Source of the DNA: Planctomycetota bacterium
Lineage (GTDB): Bacteria; Planctomycetota; SZUA-567
Direction: 5' to 3'
NCBI GenBank assembly: GCA_016936955.1
Contig: JAFGWW010000299.1
Span: forward strand, 1 to 32,263
DNA length: 32,263 bases
Below the pieces are notes generated by a model, which worked only from the letters and a program-made list of their open reading frames with translations, ran no database searches and was not told the origin of the DNA. Within the stretch, counting starts at the first letter, position 1. Every line of letters starts with the position of its first letter. Positions 18,388 through 28,399 of this stretch are shown here, piece by piece. The position numbers and the translations under genes were made by a program.

Positions 18388-18951
18388 ATGAGTAATGGGT
18401 TCTGCCCGGACAGTATTGTTGCGAAAGTCAGAGACGGCGATATTGGAGCCTATGAGTACATCATAAAGGCTTATGATGATGATGTGCGCATGGTTCTAGG
18501 AGCTATTCTTCCCGACAATTCCATGGTCGAGGATGGGGCGCAGGAAACCTTTATTACAGCTTATCACAAACTCGAGGACTATGCAGCCGGGACAAACATG
18601 CAGGCATGGATAAAGGAAATCGCCAGGAATACGGGCAGGAACATGCGCAGAAAATGGCTGCAGCAAAACCGCCTGAAGTGCTCGTACCATGAGCACATAC
18701 GCATTGAACTTGGCGACATGATAGAGGAGAAGGTTGAGGCCATAAGCAGTGATGTTTCAGAATCACTGCAGGATTGCATTCGGCGATTACAGGAAAATAC
18801 CCGCCTGGTTGTCAATTTGTATTACGAAAAAGGGAATGAGTGCGCCCAGATCGCAGAAAGCCTGAATCGGACTACGAGTTGGGTTAAGGTTACGCTATAC
18901 CGAGCACGGCTTTCCCTTGCACAATGCATGGAAGCTAAAGGAATTATCTGA
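18388..18951 (+). CDS. ECF-type RNA polymerase sigma factor
   Basis: DGDIGAYEYIIKAYDDDVRMVLGAILPDNSMVEDGAQETFITAYHKLEDYAAGTNMQAWIKEIARNTGRNMRRK (sigma2) and NLYYEKGNECAQIAESLNRTTSWVKVTLYRARLSLAQCM (sigma4). ATG 18388 with GAGGA upstream. Confidence 0.88.
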   Translation: MSNGFCPDSIVAKVRDGDIGAYEYIIKAYDDDVRMVLGAILPDNSMVEDGAQETFITAYHKLEDYAAGTNMQAWIKEIARNTGRNMRRKWLQQNRLKCSYHEHIRIELGDMIEEKVEAISSDVSESLQDCIRRLQENTRLVVNLYYEKGNECAQIAESLNRTTSWVKVTLYRARLSLAQCMEAKGII

Positions 18952-18952
18952 G

Positions 18953-20494
18953 ATGGAAGAGCGTATCGAGAGCCTTACCCATGATTTTCTCTCCGGCCAC
19001 ATGGCGGAAGAGGACGGGCTTGAGTTGCTCGATGACATCCGCAACAATGACGCCCTCATGGACGAACTCTCCGACCAGGTTTTTCTGGATGCAATACTCA
19101 AACAGCTTTATGCCAAACCAACCGATAGTCAGACTGTCATACAAAAGCTAAAGGAAATGCGCGCCAGCAATACTGCAAACGCGGTAATTTCGAGGCTTAA
19201 AGAAGCAAAAAGTGAGAGGAGCACCTCGCGCAGGAAATCAAAACGCGTTAGTGGCGCCTCCCGCTCAAGCAGAAATTCGCGCCGCTCTGACAGGAGACGC
19301 AATATTATTCCCCTTTGGCTTAGCGCGTCCCTATGTGCGGCTGCTGCCGTTATAATCCTGCTGATATATGCTGGCCGTACTGCACCGATAGAGAGCAAGC
19401 AGGGAATCGGAATAGCCAACTCAAGCAATGGCACAAATGCAAATACCAACGCCGACAGCGAACTAATCCTTACAATGAAATCCTTCAAGGGATCTGTAAG
19501 GAAGATCTCAAATGCCGGTGCAACTCCTGCGTTAAATCAGATACGTATTTTGCCGGGTGAAGCTATCAGCACAGAAAAGGACAGCGTTGCAGTTGTGGCA
19601 TGGCCTGATGGCACCGAGATGTCTATTTCGCAAGAATCTTATGTAAGAGTGGCTGATACAACCAAACGACTCCGCAACAGGGAGCTATATCTCGACAAGG
19701 GCAGCTTTTCCGCGAAAGTCGAGCCCCAACCCGTTGGCCGCCCATTTATCGCCAACTCTTCCCACGGCGGGATAGAAGTTGTTGGCACGGAATTCACCTT
19801 TATGACCGAACCGGATATGGATCGCCTGAAAGTGACCAAGGGAGCGGTCAAGATTAGAAACGTTAGCTCCGGCAAAACGGCTGAAGTCAAGGCTGGATAT
19901 GAAGGCCGGTCCGGAGGCGATGATGTGCTTGTTGTTCGTTCCGCTGGAGAAATGCGCAGGATTGATCCGAAGAATAAAGCTGTCGTGGATTTTGACCGCT
20001 ATATGCTTGGCAATGCATCGGCAGAAAATGTTGAAAATGCCTTCTCGGTTTTCGCTGCGAAGTCTGCAAAGAGCGAGCCGCGCAAGCTCCGCAAGTGCGA
20101 TAAGGAATTGTTCATTGTCGACCTGGGTCAACCCGGGAAGGCATTCACGACGAAACCAGGCGGCAGTCCGGATTGGTCGCAACCCAACAAAGGCTTCTTC
20201 GAAGATGTCGACCGGAAAGTTGCATTAGCGACCTCCTGCGGGGTATCCCTCAAAATAACTGTCATTGATCTGGAAAACGCGCTAAGTGTCGACAACACAC
20301 CCCGCGACAGGGCAGCGGCCTTGGGATTTGTCAGATGGTTCTCCCCCATTGTGAAAACATGGATTAGCCAGGGCCATGAGGTTGCATTGGTCAATGCGTA
20401 TCTGCCAAAGGGGATGCCGAAGAGTACCAGCTTGTTACTTACCGACATGTCTGCTGAATTCAAGGCGGTTATCAGCACGCATAAAGACAAATAA
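18953..20494 (+). CDS. FecR-like transmembrane anti-sigma/regulatory protein with long C-terminal extension
   Basis: ATG 18953, 1 nt after the sigma stop; one TM segment (IIPLWLSASLCAAAAVIILLIYAG); FecR core NRELYLDKGSFSAKVEPQPVGRPFIANSSHGGIEVVGTEFTFMTEPDMDRLKVTKGAVKIRN. Confidence 0.75.
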   Translation: MEERIESLTHDFLSGHMAEEDGLELLDDIRNNDALMDELSDQVFLDAILKQLYAKPTDSQTVIQKLKEMRASNTANAVISRLKEAKSERSTSRRKSKRVSGASRSSRNSRRSDRRRNIIPLWLSASLCAAAAVIILLIYAGRTAPIESKQGIGIANSSNGTNANTNADSELILTMKSFKGSVRKISNAGATPALNQIRILPGEAISTEKDSVAVVAWPDGTEMSISQESYVRVADTTKRLRNRELYLDKGSFSAKVEPQPVGRPFIANSSHGGIEVVGTEFTFMTEPDMDRLKVTKGAVKIRNVSSGKTAEVKAGYEGRSGGDDVLVVRSAGEMRRIDPKNKAVVDFDRYMLGNASAENVENAFSVFAAKSAKSEPRKLRKCDKELFIVDLGQPGKAFTTKPGGSPDWSQPNKGFFEDVDRKVALATSCGVSLKITVIDLENALSVDNTPRDRAAALGFVRWFSPIVKTWISQGHEVALVNAYLPKGMPKSTSLLLTDMSAEFKAVISTHKDK

Positions 20495-20689
20495 TTCATT
20501 CACCCGATATCTCATCGTTGCATCCCTTTTTGACTATCGTCGAAGAGGCCTGGTGTAACCGTGCTTTCTATCCCGCATTTTTTGATGATCCCCGAAAAAT
20601 AAGAAGATTCCTGTAACCTCTCCACGCTGACACGACATCTGTATGTGAATAGGAGGAACTGGGAGACTGTTTTGAAAGAAGGAGAGAAA

Positions 20690-23600
20690 ATGAGGTATAA
20701 TGGACTGCGAAAATGGTTTAGGAAAGCAAGAAAGCAAAGCCGTACGGTCACCTGTGGTCTGGTGGTGTGCATGGCTCTGCTCGCGCCCTTGTCAGTTTCA
20801 GCTGCCGATGTGACTGTCGACCTCGGGCCCGAGATAAATGCTGGCGGCACGGCGGGCGGCAATCAATACCAATCCGACCTCCGGGTTAATCCTCTCGACC
20901 TGAAAAACTACTGCATAACCACCAAGAACAGCACGGACGAAACCAAGACCGTGCTCCTTCATACCGCCGATGGTGGGGCGTCATGGAGCAGCGTTCCGAT
21001 GACAAATACCGGCGACCCGGACGTAGTCTACGATCTTTCCGGCAACGCCCACTGGATGTTCATCGACAAGGCTAACAGCAAGCGCCTGGGTTACCGCAAG
21101 AGTACCGATGGCGGTAAAACGTGGGGAACTAAAGTGGTTATGGACTCTGCCCTTGACCATCCACATATCGCCTGCGACATGAACCCCAGCAGTCCTTACA
21201 AAGGCTCTATTTATATAGCTGGCCGCAACTTCTCGGGAGAGAAGGTTACTATTTATCGTTCCCGCGACGCCGGCTTAACCTGGAGCAAAACCGTTCTCTC
21301 CCCCGGTACCCAGCTCGGCTTGGGGTTTGTTTTCAATCTGGTCATTCTTTCGGACGGAACCCTGATCGTGCCCATGCGGACCAAGAACAACATACTGGCT
21401 GTGGACGGCTATTACGCAGGTAACGAGGTGGATCTATATTGCCTGCGCTCAACCGACGGTGGCGTGAATTTTGACCAGCCGATTCTTGTCTCACCCAAAG
21501 ATAGCCCTGCAAAAAGTGGCCCTGGTGGATTCTACGGCATGAGCGCCGGAGTTGGGAAATACAACGGAAAGGACAGGCTTTATATCTCTTTCGTGAAGAA
21601 CTTCCCCTCCCCGAAGCCATGTGGATTAATGCTTACCAACTCGGACGACGGCGGAAAGACCTGGAGCACCCCAAGACAAATCGTGGGACCGACCGCCAGC
21701 GACTGGGGCGCGGGTTCCTGCAGCGTTATGGTGAATAGGGATGGCGTGATTGGAATCCAGTTTTATAGTATATATAAGGGCGATAGCAAGTTCGACGTCT
21801 TCTTTACCGCATCGGCCGACGGCGGACAGAATTTCACCACTCCCGTCCGTATCACCAGCGGCCCCATGATTGAACCAGCTCCGCAGCCACGCTATTTCGG
21901 CCAGGATCAGGTTTACGGCGACACCGACAAGGACGGGAAGTTCCATGTGGTCTGGACGGACGCCCGCAACAACGCGACCCAGTATACCATTTACACCCGC
22001 GTAATAACCGTCAACGGCACATTAGAACCGGTCAATAGCGCCCCCGTAATCGAGTCAATTTACGCCGATCCCTCGTCAGTAACTCTTCCTGAAAAGACGA
22101 CCCTCGGCGTAATCGCCAGCGATGCGGATATGGACAAGCTTTCCGTAAATTGGAGCAAGACAGCGGGGCCCGGAAGTGTTTCTTTTACCAGTCCCGGTTC
22201 TGATGTGACGAGCGTATCATTCAGCGTGCCGGGAGAATATGTTTTCAAAGCGACTGTGAGTGACGGGGAGATATCCATTAGCGACGAGGTCATCGTTACA
22301 GTAAATGCTGCACCGGTTCCGGCCAACGGTCTCGGGATTACCCGCGAGGTGTGGTTTGACATTACCGGCACCAGCGTCACGAATCTCACCAATTCGTCCC
22401 GCTATCCCATGCAGCCGGATCTGCGTGAAATTCGGTCTTCCTTCGAAGCGCCCACTAAAATTGGCGACTACTACGGAACAAGGATGCACGGGTATCTGCT
22501 GGCGCCGGTGACGGGCGATTATACGTTATGGATTGCTGGTGACGATAACTGCGAGCTATGGCTCAGCACGGATGAGTCTACCTCTCAGGCAAAAAAAATT
22601 GCATACATTGCGGGTTGGACCAGTTCGCGTGAATGGACCAAATACAGTTCGCAGCGTTCGGCCGCGATCAGACTTGTCGCCGGACAACGGTATTATATCA
22701 TGGCTCTTCAAAAAGAGCATTCTGGCGGGGATTGCCTTGCGGTTGCGTGGCAAGGACCGGGGCTCAATCAGCAAGTCATCGACGGCAGTTATCTGTTCCC
22801 ATACAACGAAACCGTAAGCGATCTGTCGGTTGAGCTCAATGGTGTTCTCTCATCCCATGACGTAGAGGTTTATGCCGGCTCCCAGAACACGGTTGGCACC
22901 GCACTTGTCGAAGATAATGGTAGCACCCTGCACATAACCGGTAATCTTTGGAGAAAAGTAAATCTCGGTTCTGTAACTGTTACCAAAAATACTGTTCTTG
23001 AATTTGACTTCGCCAGCAGCGCCCAAGGCGAAATCCACGGCATCGGTTTTGATAATGATGACGGCGTAAGCTCTGACCTTACCTTTCAGGTTTATGGCAC
23101 CCAAGGCTGGGGGATTACCAAATTCCGCGACTACGTTGCCCTCTCTGTGAAACACTATGTGATCCCGGTTGGCCAGTATTATACCGGAACTTTCTCGCAT
23201 CTTATGTTCGTCAATGACCATGATGTTACCAGCCCGACCGGCGATAGCGTATTTTCCAATATAAGGATTTACGAGCAGGCTGTTGCCAGTCCAATCGGGG
23301 AAACCGGCACCGTCAAGGCTGCCCAAGCATCTAGTACAGAGTGGCATAAAGTGACCTTCCGGAATAGTTATACCAACCCCGTTGTTGTAATGGGGCCGCC
23401 AAGCTACGAAGGTTCTGATCCGTCGTCTATTCGTGTCCGCAATGTCACAACCACCAGCTTCGAGTGGCAGCTCGATGAGTACGATTATCTTGACGGAAAA
23501 CATGGCGAGGAGACTGTTGGATATATGGTTGTCGAAGCGGGCAGCTACCGTCTCGCCGATGGTTCCTTACTCCAGGCGGGCAAGGCACAGGTCACCGCCC

Positions 23601-24118
23601 AGTTTACCGGCATAACCTTCCCTGTTGCTTTTGCCTCAACACCTGTCTCTTTGACGCAAACCATAACGGTTAACGATGGCAGCGCCGTGGTTACGCGCCA
23701 GACCCAGGACGGCCCGACCGGCTTTCAGGTTTGTTTGCAGAACCAGGAGTCCAGAGCCTCCACCCCCCACTCGACAGAGACGGTTGCATGGATATCCTTC
23801 AGCGCCGGAGCCACTGACTTTGGCGGCCTGAAAACAAGCGTCTCCCCTCTTACCACCGAGATAGATCACGAATGGGCAGCAGTCAGGTTCTCGGAATCAT
23901 TCAGTGTTGCCCCAGTAGTCCTCAGCTCGATGCAGAGCACTCTTGGTGGTGACACTTCAGCCCTTCGCATGAAGTCCTTCGCCACGGGAAGCGTAAGTAT
24001 CATGATAGAAGAAGAAACATCAAAAGACACCGAGGTATGGCACAAGAAAGAAACCATTGGCCTTGTAGCAGTTGAGGCAGGCGACATCGCTGGAAGCGAG
24101 GTAAATGTTATCAAGTAA
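20690..24118 (+). CDS. Large secreted sialidase/BNR-repeat protein with PKD/Ig-like, PA14 and tandem C-terminal beta-sandwich repeats
   Basis: Asp-boxes STDGGKTWG, SRDAGLTWS, SDDGGKTWS, SADGGQNF; Ig-like NSAPVIESIYADPSSVTLPEKTTLGVIASD; PA14 GYLLAPVTGDYTLWIAGDDNCELWLSTDE; two copies of W-x-x-V-x-F..S(Y/F)..P-V-V..(E)-T-V/I-G..V-V/A-E-A-G. ATG 20690 after AAGGAG. Confidence 0.82.
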   Translation: MRYNGLRKWFRKARKQSRTVTCGLVVCMALLAPLSVSAADVTVDLGPEINAGGTAGGNQYQSDLRVNPLDLKNYCITTKNSTDETKTVLLHTADGGASWSSVPMTNTGDPDVVYDLSGNAHWMFIDKANSKRLGYRKSTDGGKTWGTKVVMDSALDHPHIACDMNPSSPYKGSIYIAGRNFSGEKVTIYRSRDAGLTWSKTVLSPGTQLGLGFVFNLVILSDGTLIVPMRTKNNILAVDGYYAGNEVDLYCLRSTDGGVNFDQPILVSPKDSPAKSGPGGFYGMSAGVGKYNGKDRLYISFVKNFPSPKPCGLMLTNSDDGGKTWSTPRQIVGPTASDWGAGSCSVMVNRDGVIGIQFYSIYKGDSKFDVFFTASADGGQNFTTPVRITSGPMIEPAPQPRYFGQDQVYGDTDKDGKFHVVWTDARNNATQYTIYTRVITVNGTLEPVNSAPVIESIYADPSSVTLPEKTTLGVIASDADMDKLSVNWSKTAGPGSVSFTSPGSDVTSVSFSVPGEYVFKATVSDGEISISDEVIVTVNAAPVPANGLGITREVWFDITGTSVTNLTNSSRYPMQPDLREIRSSFEAPTKIGDYYGTRMHGYLLAPVTGDYTLWIAGDDNCELWLSTDESTSQAKKIAYIAGWTSSREWTKYSSQRSAAIRLVAGQRYYIMALQKEHSGGDCLAVAWQGPGLNQQVIDGSYLFPYNETVSDLSVELNGVLSSHDVEVYAGSQNTVGTALVEDNGSTLHITGNLWRKVNLGSVTVTKNTVLEFDFASSAQGEIHGIGFDNDDGVSSDLTFQVYGTQGWGITKFRDYVALSVKHYVIPVGQYYTGTFSHLMFVNDHDVTSPTGDSVFSNIRIYEQAVASPIGETGTVKAAQASSTEWHKVTFRNSYTNPVVVMGPPSYEGSDPSSIRVRNVTTTSFEWQLDEYDYLDGKHGEETVGYMVVEAGSYRLADGSLLQAGKAQVTAQFTGITFPVAFASTPVSLTQTITVNDGSAVVTRQTQDGPTGFQVCLQNQESRASTPHSTETVAWISFSAGATDFGGLKTSVSPLTTEIDHEWAAVRFSESFSVAPVVLSSMQSTLGGDTSALRMKSFATGSVSIMIEEETSKDTEVWHKKETIGLVAVEAGDIAGSEVNVIK

Positions 24119-24312
24119 GGTGCATTTCCTTTGGTCAGATTCATGAGCAAATTTGGTATTCGAAAGGAAATTTGGTGTAGATAGAGTAAATGTTTTTCTG
24201 AATGTCAGATCTACTCATTATAAGCATTATACAAACATGAGTAATGCCGTTGATGTTGCTTTGCCGTGTCCATCGTCAGCAAAATTGGCAAAGCTATGGT
24301 GAATCAGTTAGG

Positions 24313-24363
24313 TGAGATAGTCAAGGACTGATGGGCGCAGCGAAGAAGGCCTTGACTATCTCA
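24313..24363. repeat. Perfect 14-bp inverted repeat TGAGATAGTCAAGG...CCTTGACTATCTCA with 23-nt loop
   Basis: Arms at 24313-24326 and 24350-24363. Confidence 0.75.
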
Positions 24364-24560
24364 GATATCTCTGACAGGTTTGGGTTGCCATCCAGTGCAA
24401 ATGAGCCTGTTGTGAACAAGGACGTAGTAAAGTAAATCCGCCGTGCAACGCGGCGCAGGTTCAGTGCTTAGCAGAAGATCCAGATCGTTTTGGAAGGAAT
24501 GAGGGGGAAGTGCCGGTTTATGATCTCTGCCGCAAGGAAAATATTGGCTGTCGGTTTACT
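24340..24560 (+). pseudogene. Decayed IS3-type OrfA transposase remnant
   Basis: One frame reads ALTISDISDRFGLPSSANEPVVNKDVVK*IRRATRRRFSA*QKIQIVLEGMRG and then after a frame change VPVYDLCRKENI; RRRFSAxQKIxIVLEGxRGE..xxLCRxExI is the HTH_Tnp_1 pattern of IS3-family OrfA. Confidence 0.55.
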
Positions 24561-24674
24561 ACATTTGTGTCATTGATGTAGATGATATGCACACTACTCA
24601 GTTAGTGTTAAAGGATACAAAAGAGCTCACTGTGCAGTTCCTTCAGAACAGCACCGCTGTGCTACAAATCATAA

Positions 24675-26389
24675 TCAGGATTTTGAGAGCTCATGTTTTC
24701 CACCTTTCACTACAAAAGGTTGGCCATGATTACTTTGGGGTAAGTGGACAGTTGCCGTGATAGGTTCGGGGATATCCACATGAATTTGAAAAGCTTTCCC
24801 TGATTTGTTTTCAAAAGACATCTCAACTGGCCCATGGGGGGTAGGAAGTTTTATCTCCCCATATTCCAAGGAACCTGGCTGGGGTTGAATTATCATGTCG
24901 CCAAAACCCGGTGCGGTCGGCCGTAATCCCATCAGTCTGCGGGGTATGATGTTGGCTGGAGCAGCCCCCCATGCATGGTTCCAGTCGAGATTGTTTTTGT
25001 ATTTCCAATCCCATGCCTCAAGGGTCATTGTTGAACCAAGCTCAATCATGTTCCACCAGCTTCGGTCATGTCTGGCTGTCATAAGGGACAACTCATATCC
25101 GTCTTCACCTGCTCCATACAGGCCGTCAAGAAGATGCTGCGCTCCATAAACACTGCATGCCATCCCTCTGGACTTTATAAATTCAATTACCGACTTCGTT
25201 CGGTCCTGCGAGACAAGGCCAAAAGCCAAAGCAAACATGTTTGCATGAAGTGAGGCATGGGTTGAACTCTCGCCATCAATATACACGCCTCTGTCTTTAT
25301 CGAAGAGCAGCTCGTTAATTGATTTTGCAACAAGTGCAGCCGCTGCACTCAAATTTGATGCATCTGCCTTACGGTTTAAAGCTTCGGCAATGTGCGCCAT
25401 TGCCTGCAAGGCTTTATAGTGGAATGCGTTTACAACCGTATTGACCGGTGCCATGTCGTATTCATCCCGCTCCCCGAAGTTTCCCTTCGTAAACTCTTTT
25501 GGCGGCCAGTCAACAAGGTCTTTAGGAGAACGGTCCAGATGCAACGCATCAACAAGCTCGCTGGTTACCATCCCGGTTTCGGTGCTTATCAGGCCGTCTT
25601 CCCTCTTCAGGCATTCGAGAGTGCGCAGCTGCAGGTCATCATAACATTCGTCCATAAATGCCGCGTCGCCTGTATACATGTATTCAGCCCACGCCATTAA
25701 GGGGGAATGAAGCAGCCATTCGGTCGGCCATGTCGGATGATGGATAAAATGTCTTTGCGTAGCCCTCGCCATTTCATAGCTGGCATCAAGGCAGTAATGG
25801 CATAGCTGGTTGATGTAAGCATCACCCTCATACGGGATGCGTTCCCTATCCCCGTCCACATACAAGCCGCAAAAAGTTGTGGCCTTGATTGTATGTTTGC
25901 ATATATCCCACACCTGGTTCAGTGTTTCGTCAGAGCACTTGAAGTGCGAGGCATCATCATTGAAGGGGTAATGCACCATCACCTGCGATATGTCGATAAG
26001 CTTCGCCGATTTGCCGTCGGGAATGATAATCTCACAATAACGGAACGGCATTACCTCGCCGATCTCGGGAGGCATCAGGATAGCCTGCGGGCCCGTATTT
26101 CTTTCATCCGGGGGAATTGCCACCGTATACGTCTTAATGCCTGCCTTTACCGGGATTTCAATTTTCCGGTAACGGACGCACCCTTCCGGTTCGCGTTCAA
26201 GCTTATTTTCCGCCGACAGTTTTTCGCAAGATGCACCTCGATTGAGCAATCGTTGCTGATATCAAGGGAGATTTCAATTGTCCCAAAAACGGCTTTTTCA
26301 AATGCGATAAAGAAATGCCCCGCATTTATATTTAGCATTCGCTTTGGCTTTAAGTGTGTTGTTGTGAGGGGCAGGCTGGCCTGGTTCAT
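24675..26389 (-). pseudogene. Alpha-L-rhamnosidase-like six-hairpin glycosidase (GH78-like), interrupted by a frameshift near 26226-26230
   Basis: ORF 24675..26249: DDASHFKCSDETLNQVWDICKHTIKATTFCGLYVDGDRERIPYEGDAYINQLCHYC, ELGSTMTLEAWDWKYKNNLDWNHAWGAAPANIIPRRLMGLRPTAPGFG. N-terminus in another frame (26389 down): GHFFIAFEKAVFGTIEISLDISNDCSIEVHL then EKLSAENKLEREPEGCVRY. Confidence 0.75.
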
Positions 26390-26688
26390 TTTAGTAGTCT
26401 TCCGATTACGGCTTCTATTTGATTGCCAATTATTAAGCAGAAAAACTTATTCGTCCATTTAACCTTTATATATCGTTAGTGTCAATGGGCTGCAACCTGC
26501 CCTTACAACCAATTTCTTCATGATATGCCTGATAGCTTTTTTGTTTAGATAGATTGGATGTTTTCCCGAGCGGACTTCCTTCAGGATGGCGTTGTCGAGA
26601 TATATAGGTCACCAGTCTATAGCCCGCTATTCTCATGAATGAACAGCAAAAGCATAATGTATTCCGGGCTTGTTTCAAGGGGGAGAGG

Positions 26689-27534
26689 TTATTCTACCAG
26701 CTTGATCGTTCCCATTGCAGCGGGCGAGATGTGGGGGCAGCCGTGCTGGGTGGGCGCCCAGTTTGCGGGAAAGAGTTCGAGTTTTCCGTTCTTTTCCGAA
26801 ACGCGCCAGTCGTAGCGCAGGAAATTCGCGCGCATGGTCATGGCCTTGAATTCTTTCGCGCCCAGTCGGTGCAGAAGCGTCTTGGCGGGAAGAGCAAGCT
26901 CCACCGTCCAGCCCGTTTCTTTGCCATTCTCCGTCAGCTTGCCGGTTCCGACCCTTAGCCCGTCGAACTCCCACGCGCGAAAACCCCACAGGTCTTTCGA
27001 GGAGAACTTGGGAGTCAGGCGCAGGCTGGGCGTGGACTCCGCTTCGGCGGTGAGGAGGAATATCTTGTCCAGCACCTCACCCGCGGGATTGATCTGTAAT
27101 TCGACATATTGCCGTGCGTCGCCCACAGGGTCGATAAAGACCTCGCACACATCCTCGCGGTAAAGGTCTTCGTCGTGTTTGTACTTGCCGGTTGATATTA
27201 TGTTTTTATCGTGGCAGGTAAAGAAGACATAAAGATCGGACTTGCCCCACATGATGCGTACTTCCGTTCTGGGGTCCGGATTAAGAGGAGATGGCTTGAT
27301 GTGCAGCGGAGGGGTTAGTCCGTCGATAAGGGCCGCCTTGTCCCAAAGCTTTTCATCGAGCTTGCCGTCGATCACCGGTGCGGTTGCGGTAAAGGGAATG
27401 GTGAGAGACGGGGTTGTTGCCGTTTTGGTTTCTTTCGGCGCTGCCGGTTTCTGAGCGGAACTGTCGCTGCCGCAGCCTGCGAGGACGGATGCGAAAAGGA
27501 TGAAGAAAGCCAATATGCAATTTCTGGAGCCCAT
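26689..27534 (-). CDS. Lipoprotein with CBM9-like domain
   Basis: Lipobox MGSRNCILAFFILFASVLAGCGSD; FTATAPVIDGKLDEKLWDKAALIDG..TEVRIMWGKSDLYVFFTCHDKN..EDLYREDVCEVFIDPVGDARQYVELQINPAGEV..GWTVELALP is a CBM9_1-like pattern. Confidence 0.85.
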   Translation of the reverse strand: MGSRNCILAFFILFASVLAGCGSDSSAQKPAAPKETKTATTPSLTIPFTATAPVIDGKLDEKLWDKAALIDGLTPPLHIKPSPLNPDPRTEVRIMWGKSDLYVFFTCHDKNIISTGKYKHDEDLYREDVCEVFIDPVGDARQYVELQINPAGEVLDKIFLLTAEAESTPSLRLTPKFSSKDLWGFRAWEFDGLRVGTGKLTENGKETGWTVELALPAKTLLHRLGAKEFKAMTMRANFLRYDWRVSEKNGKLELFPANWAPTQHGCPHISPAAMGTIKLVE

Positions 27535-27584
27535 GAAATCTCCTTCTTTAAAAGGCGCGAAAATTGATAGAGAAAACGTTTCGA

Positions 27585-28352
27585 CTACGGAGGCGGAACC
27601 GGGGCGTAGCCGTTGAAATAATCGAGAAGGTACTCTCCTCCTCGCGAATTTTCACCCTTGTCCACCCTGCTCTTGTAGCCGTTAAAAAAGGTTGAACTGT
27701 TGCGGTTTCGGACCGTGTCGTCGGGGTCGTTGAAGGTTGCGGCCGCGCCGTTGGCGTTTACATAGTTATAGGCTGTTGGGTGGTTGTTGCGCCACTGTGA
27801 GTTGCTTTTGAGGCAGACGTCGTTGGCGAGGCCAAAATCGCCAGGTACCTTCTCCAGTTTGAAGCCGGTGTACATGGCGAATGTGTTGTCTCGCTTGCTG
27901 TAATAAAGCGCAGCGAGAGGCTCGCAGACGTTGTATGAACTGCGGGTATCGTGCTTGAGGCTGTACAACCTCTTTGATGTGGAACTGAAACCGGGTTGAA
28001 CCTTGGTCCAGCCTGGAGCACTCTCCGAGGCGGGGCAGTAAAGCACTTCCGGTTCGCTCGAATCATAGTCCATGGCGCCGTCGTCGATGAGGGTTCCGAG
28101 GTGGCGAATTCGCGGGTCGCTCTGGCGGGTGAGAAATTCGGTTTCCCACATCTGGTAGCCGTAGGCGTAGCCGTCGTTGTTGTCCGCATAAAGGCTGCAG
28201 AGCACATAGACCTGTTTGAGGTTGTTCTTGCAAGCGGCGATGCGGGCCTGGTCGATAGCAATTCCGAGGGCAGGCAGGAGCAGGCCTGCGAGAATGGTTA
28301 TGATCGAGATCACGACCAGCAGTTCGACGAGGGTAAATGCTCTTCTGCGCAT
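27585..28352 (-). CDS. Prepilin-type N-terminal cleavage/methylation protein
   Basis: [65 protein letters not shown] extends to 28403, start at 28352 has GAGG 8 nt upstream. Confidence 0.85.
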   Translation of the reverse strand: MRRRAFTLVELLVVISIITILAGLLLPALGIAIDQARIAACKNNLKQVYVLCSLYADNNDGYAYGYQMWETEFLTRQSDPRIRHLGTLIDDGAMDYDSSEPEVLYCPASESAPGWTKVQPGFSSTSKRLYSLKHDTRSSYNVCEPLAALYYSKRDNTFAMYTGFKLEKVPGDFGLANDVCLKSNSQWRNNHPTAYNYVNANGAAATFNDPDDTVRNRNSSTFFNGYKSRVDKGENSRGGEYLLDYFNGYAPVPPP

Positions 28353-28399
28353 CAGGCAATCCTCGCAACAAGCCTTCCTGCTTTCAGCATACCTCATAG

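Noticed and set aside
24124-24171. ATTTCCTTT/AAAGGAAAT inverted repeat downstream of the sialidase-like gene as a terminator
   Set aside because: Only 9 A/T-rich pairs over a 30-nt loop and no U-tract; too weak to call.
26466-26688. Possible relic coding for ...YLDNAILKEVRSGKHPIYLNKKAIRHIMKKLVVRAGCSPLTLTIYKG on the minus strand
   Set aside because: Reads as protein-like in one frame but I cannot assign a family or a consistent start; left unannotated.
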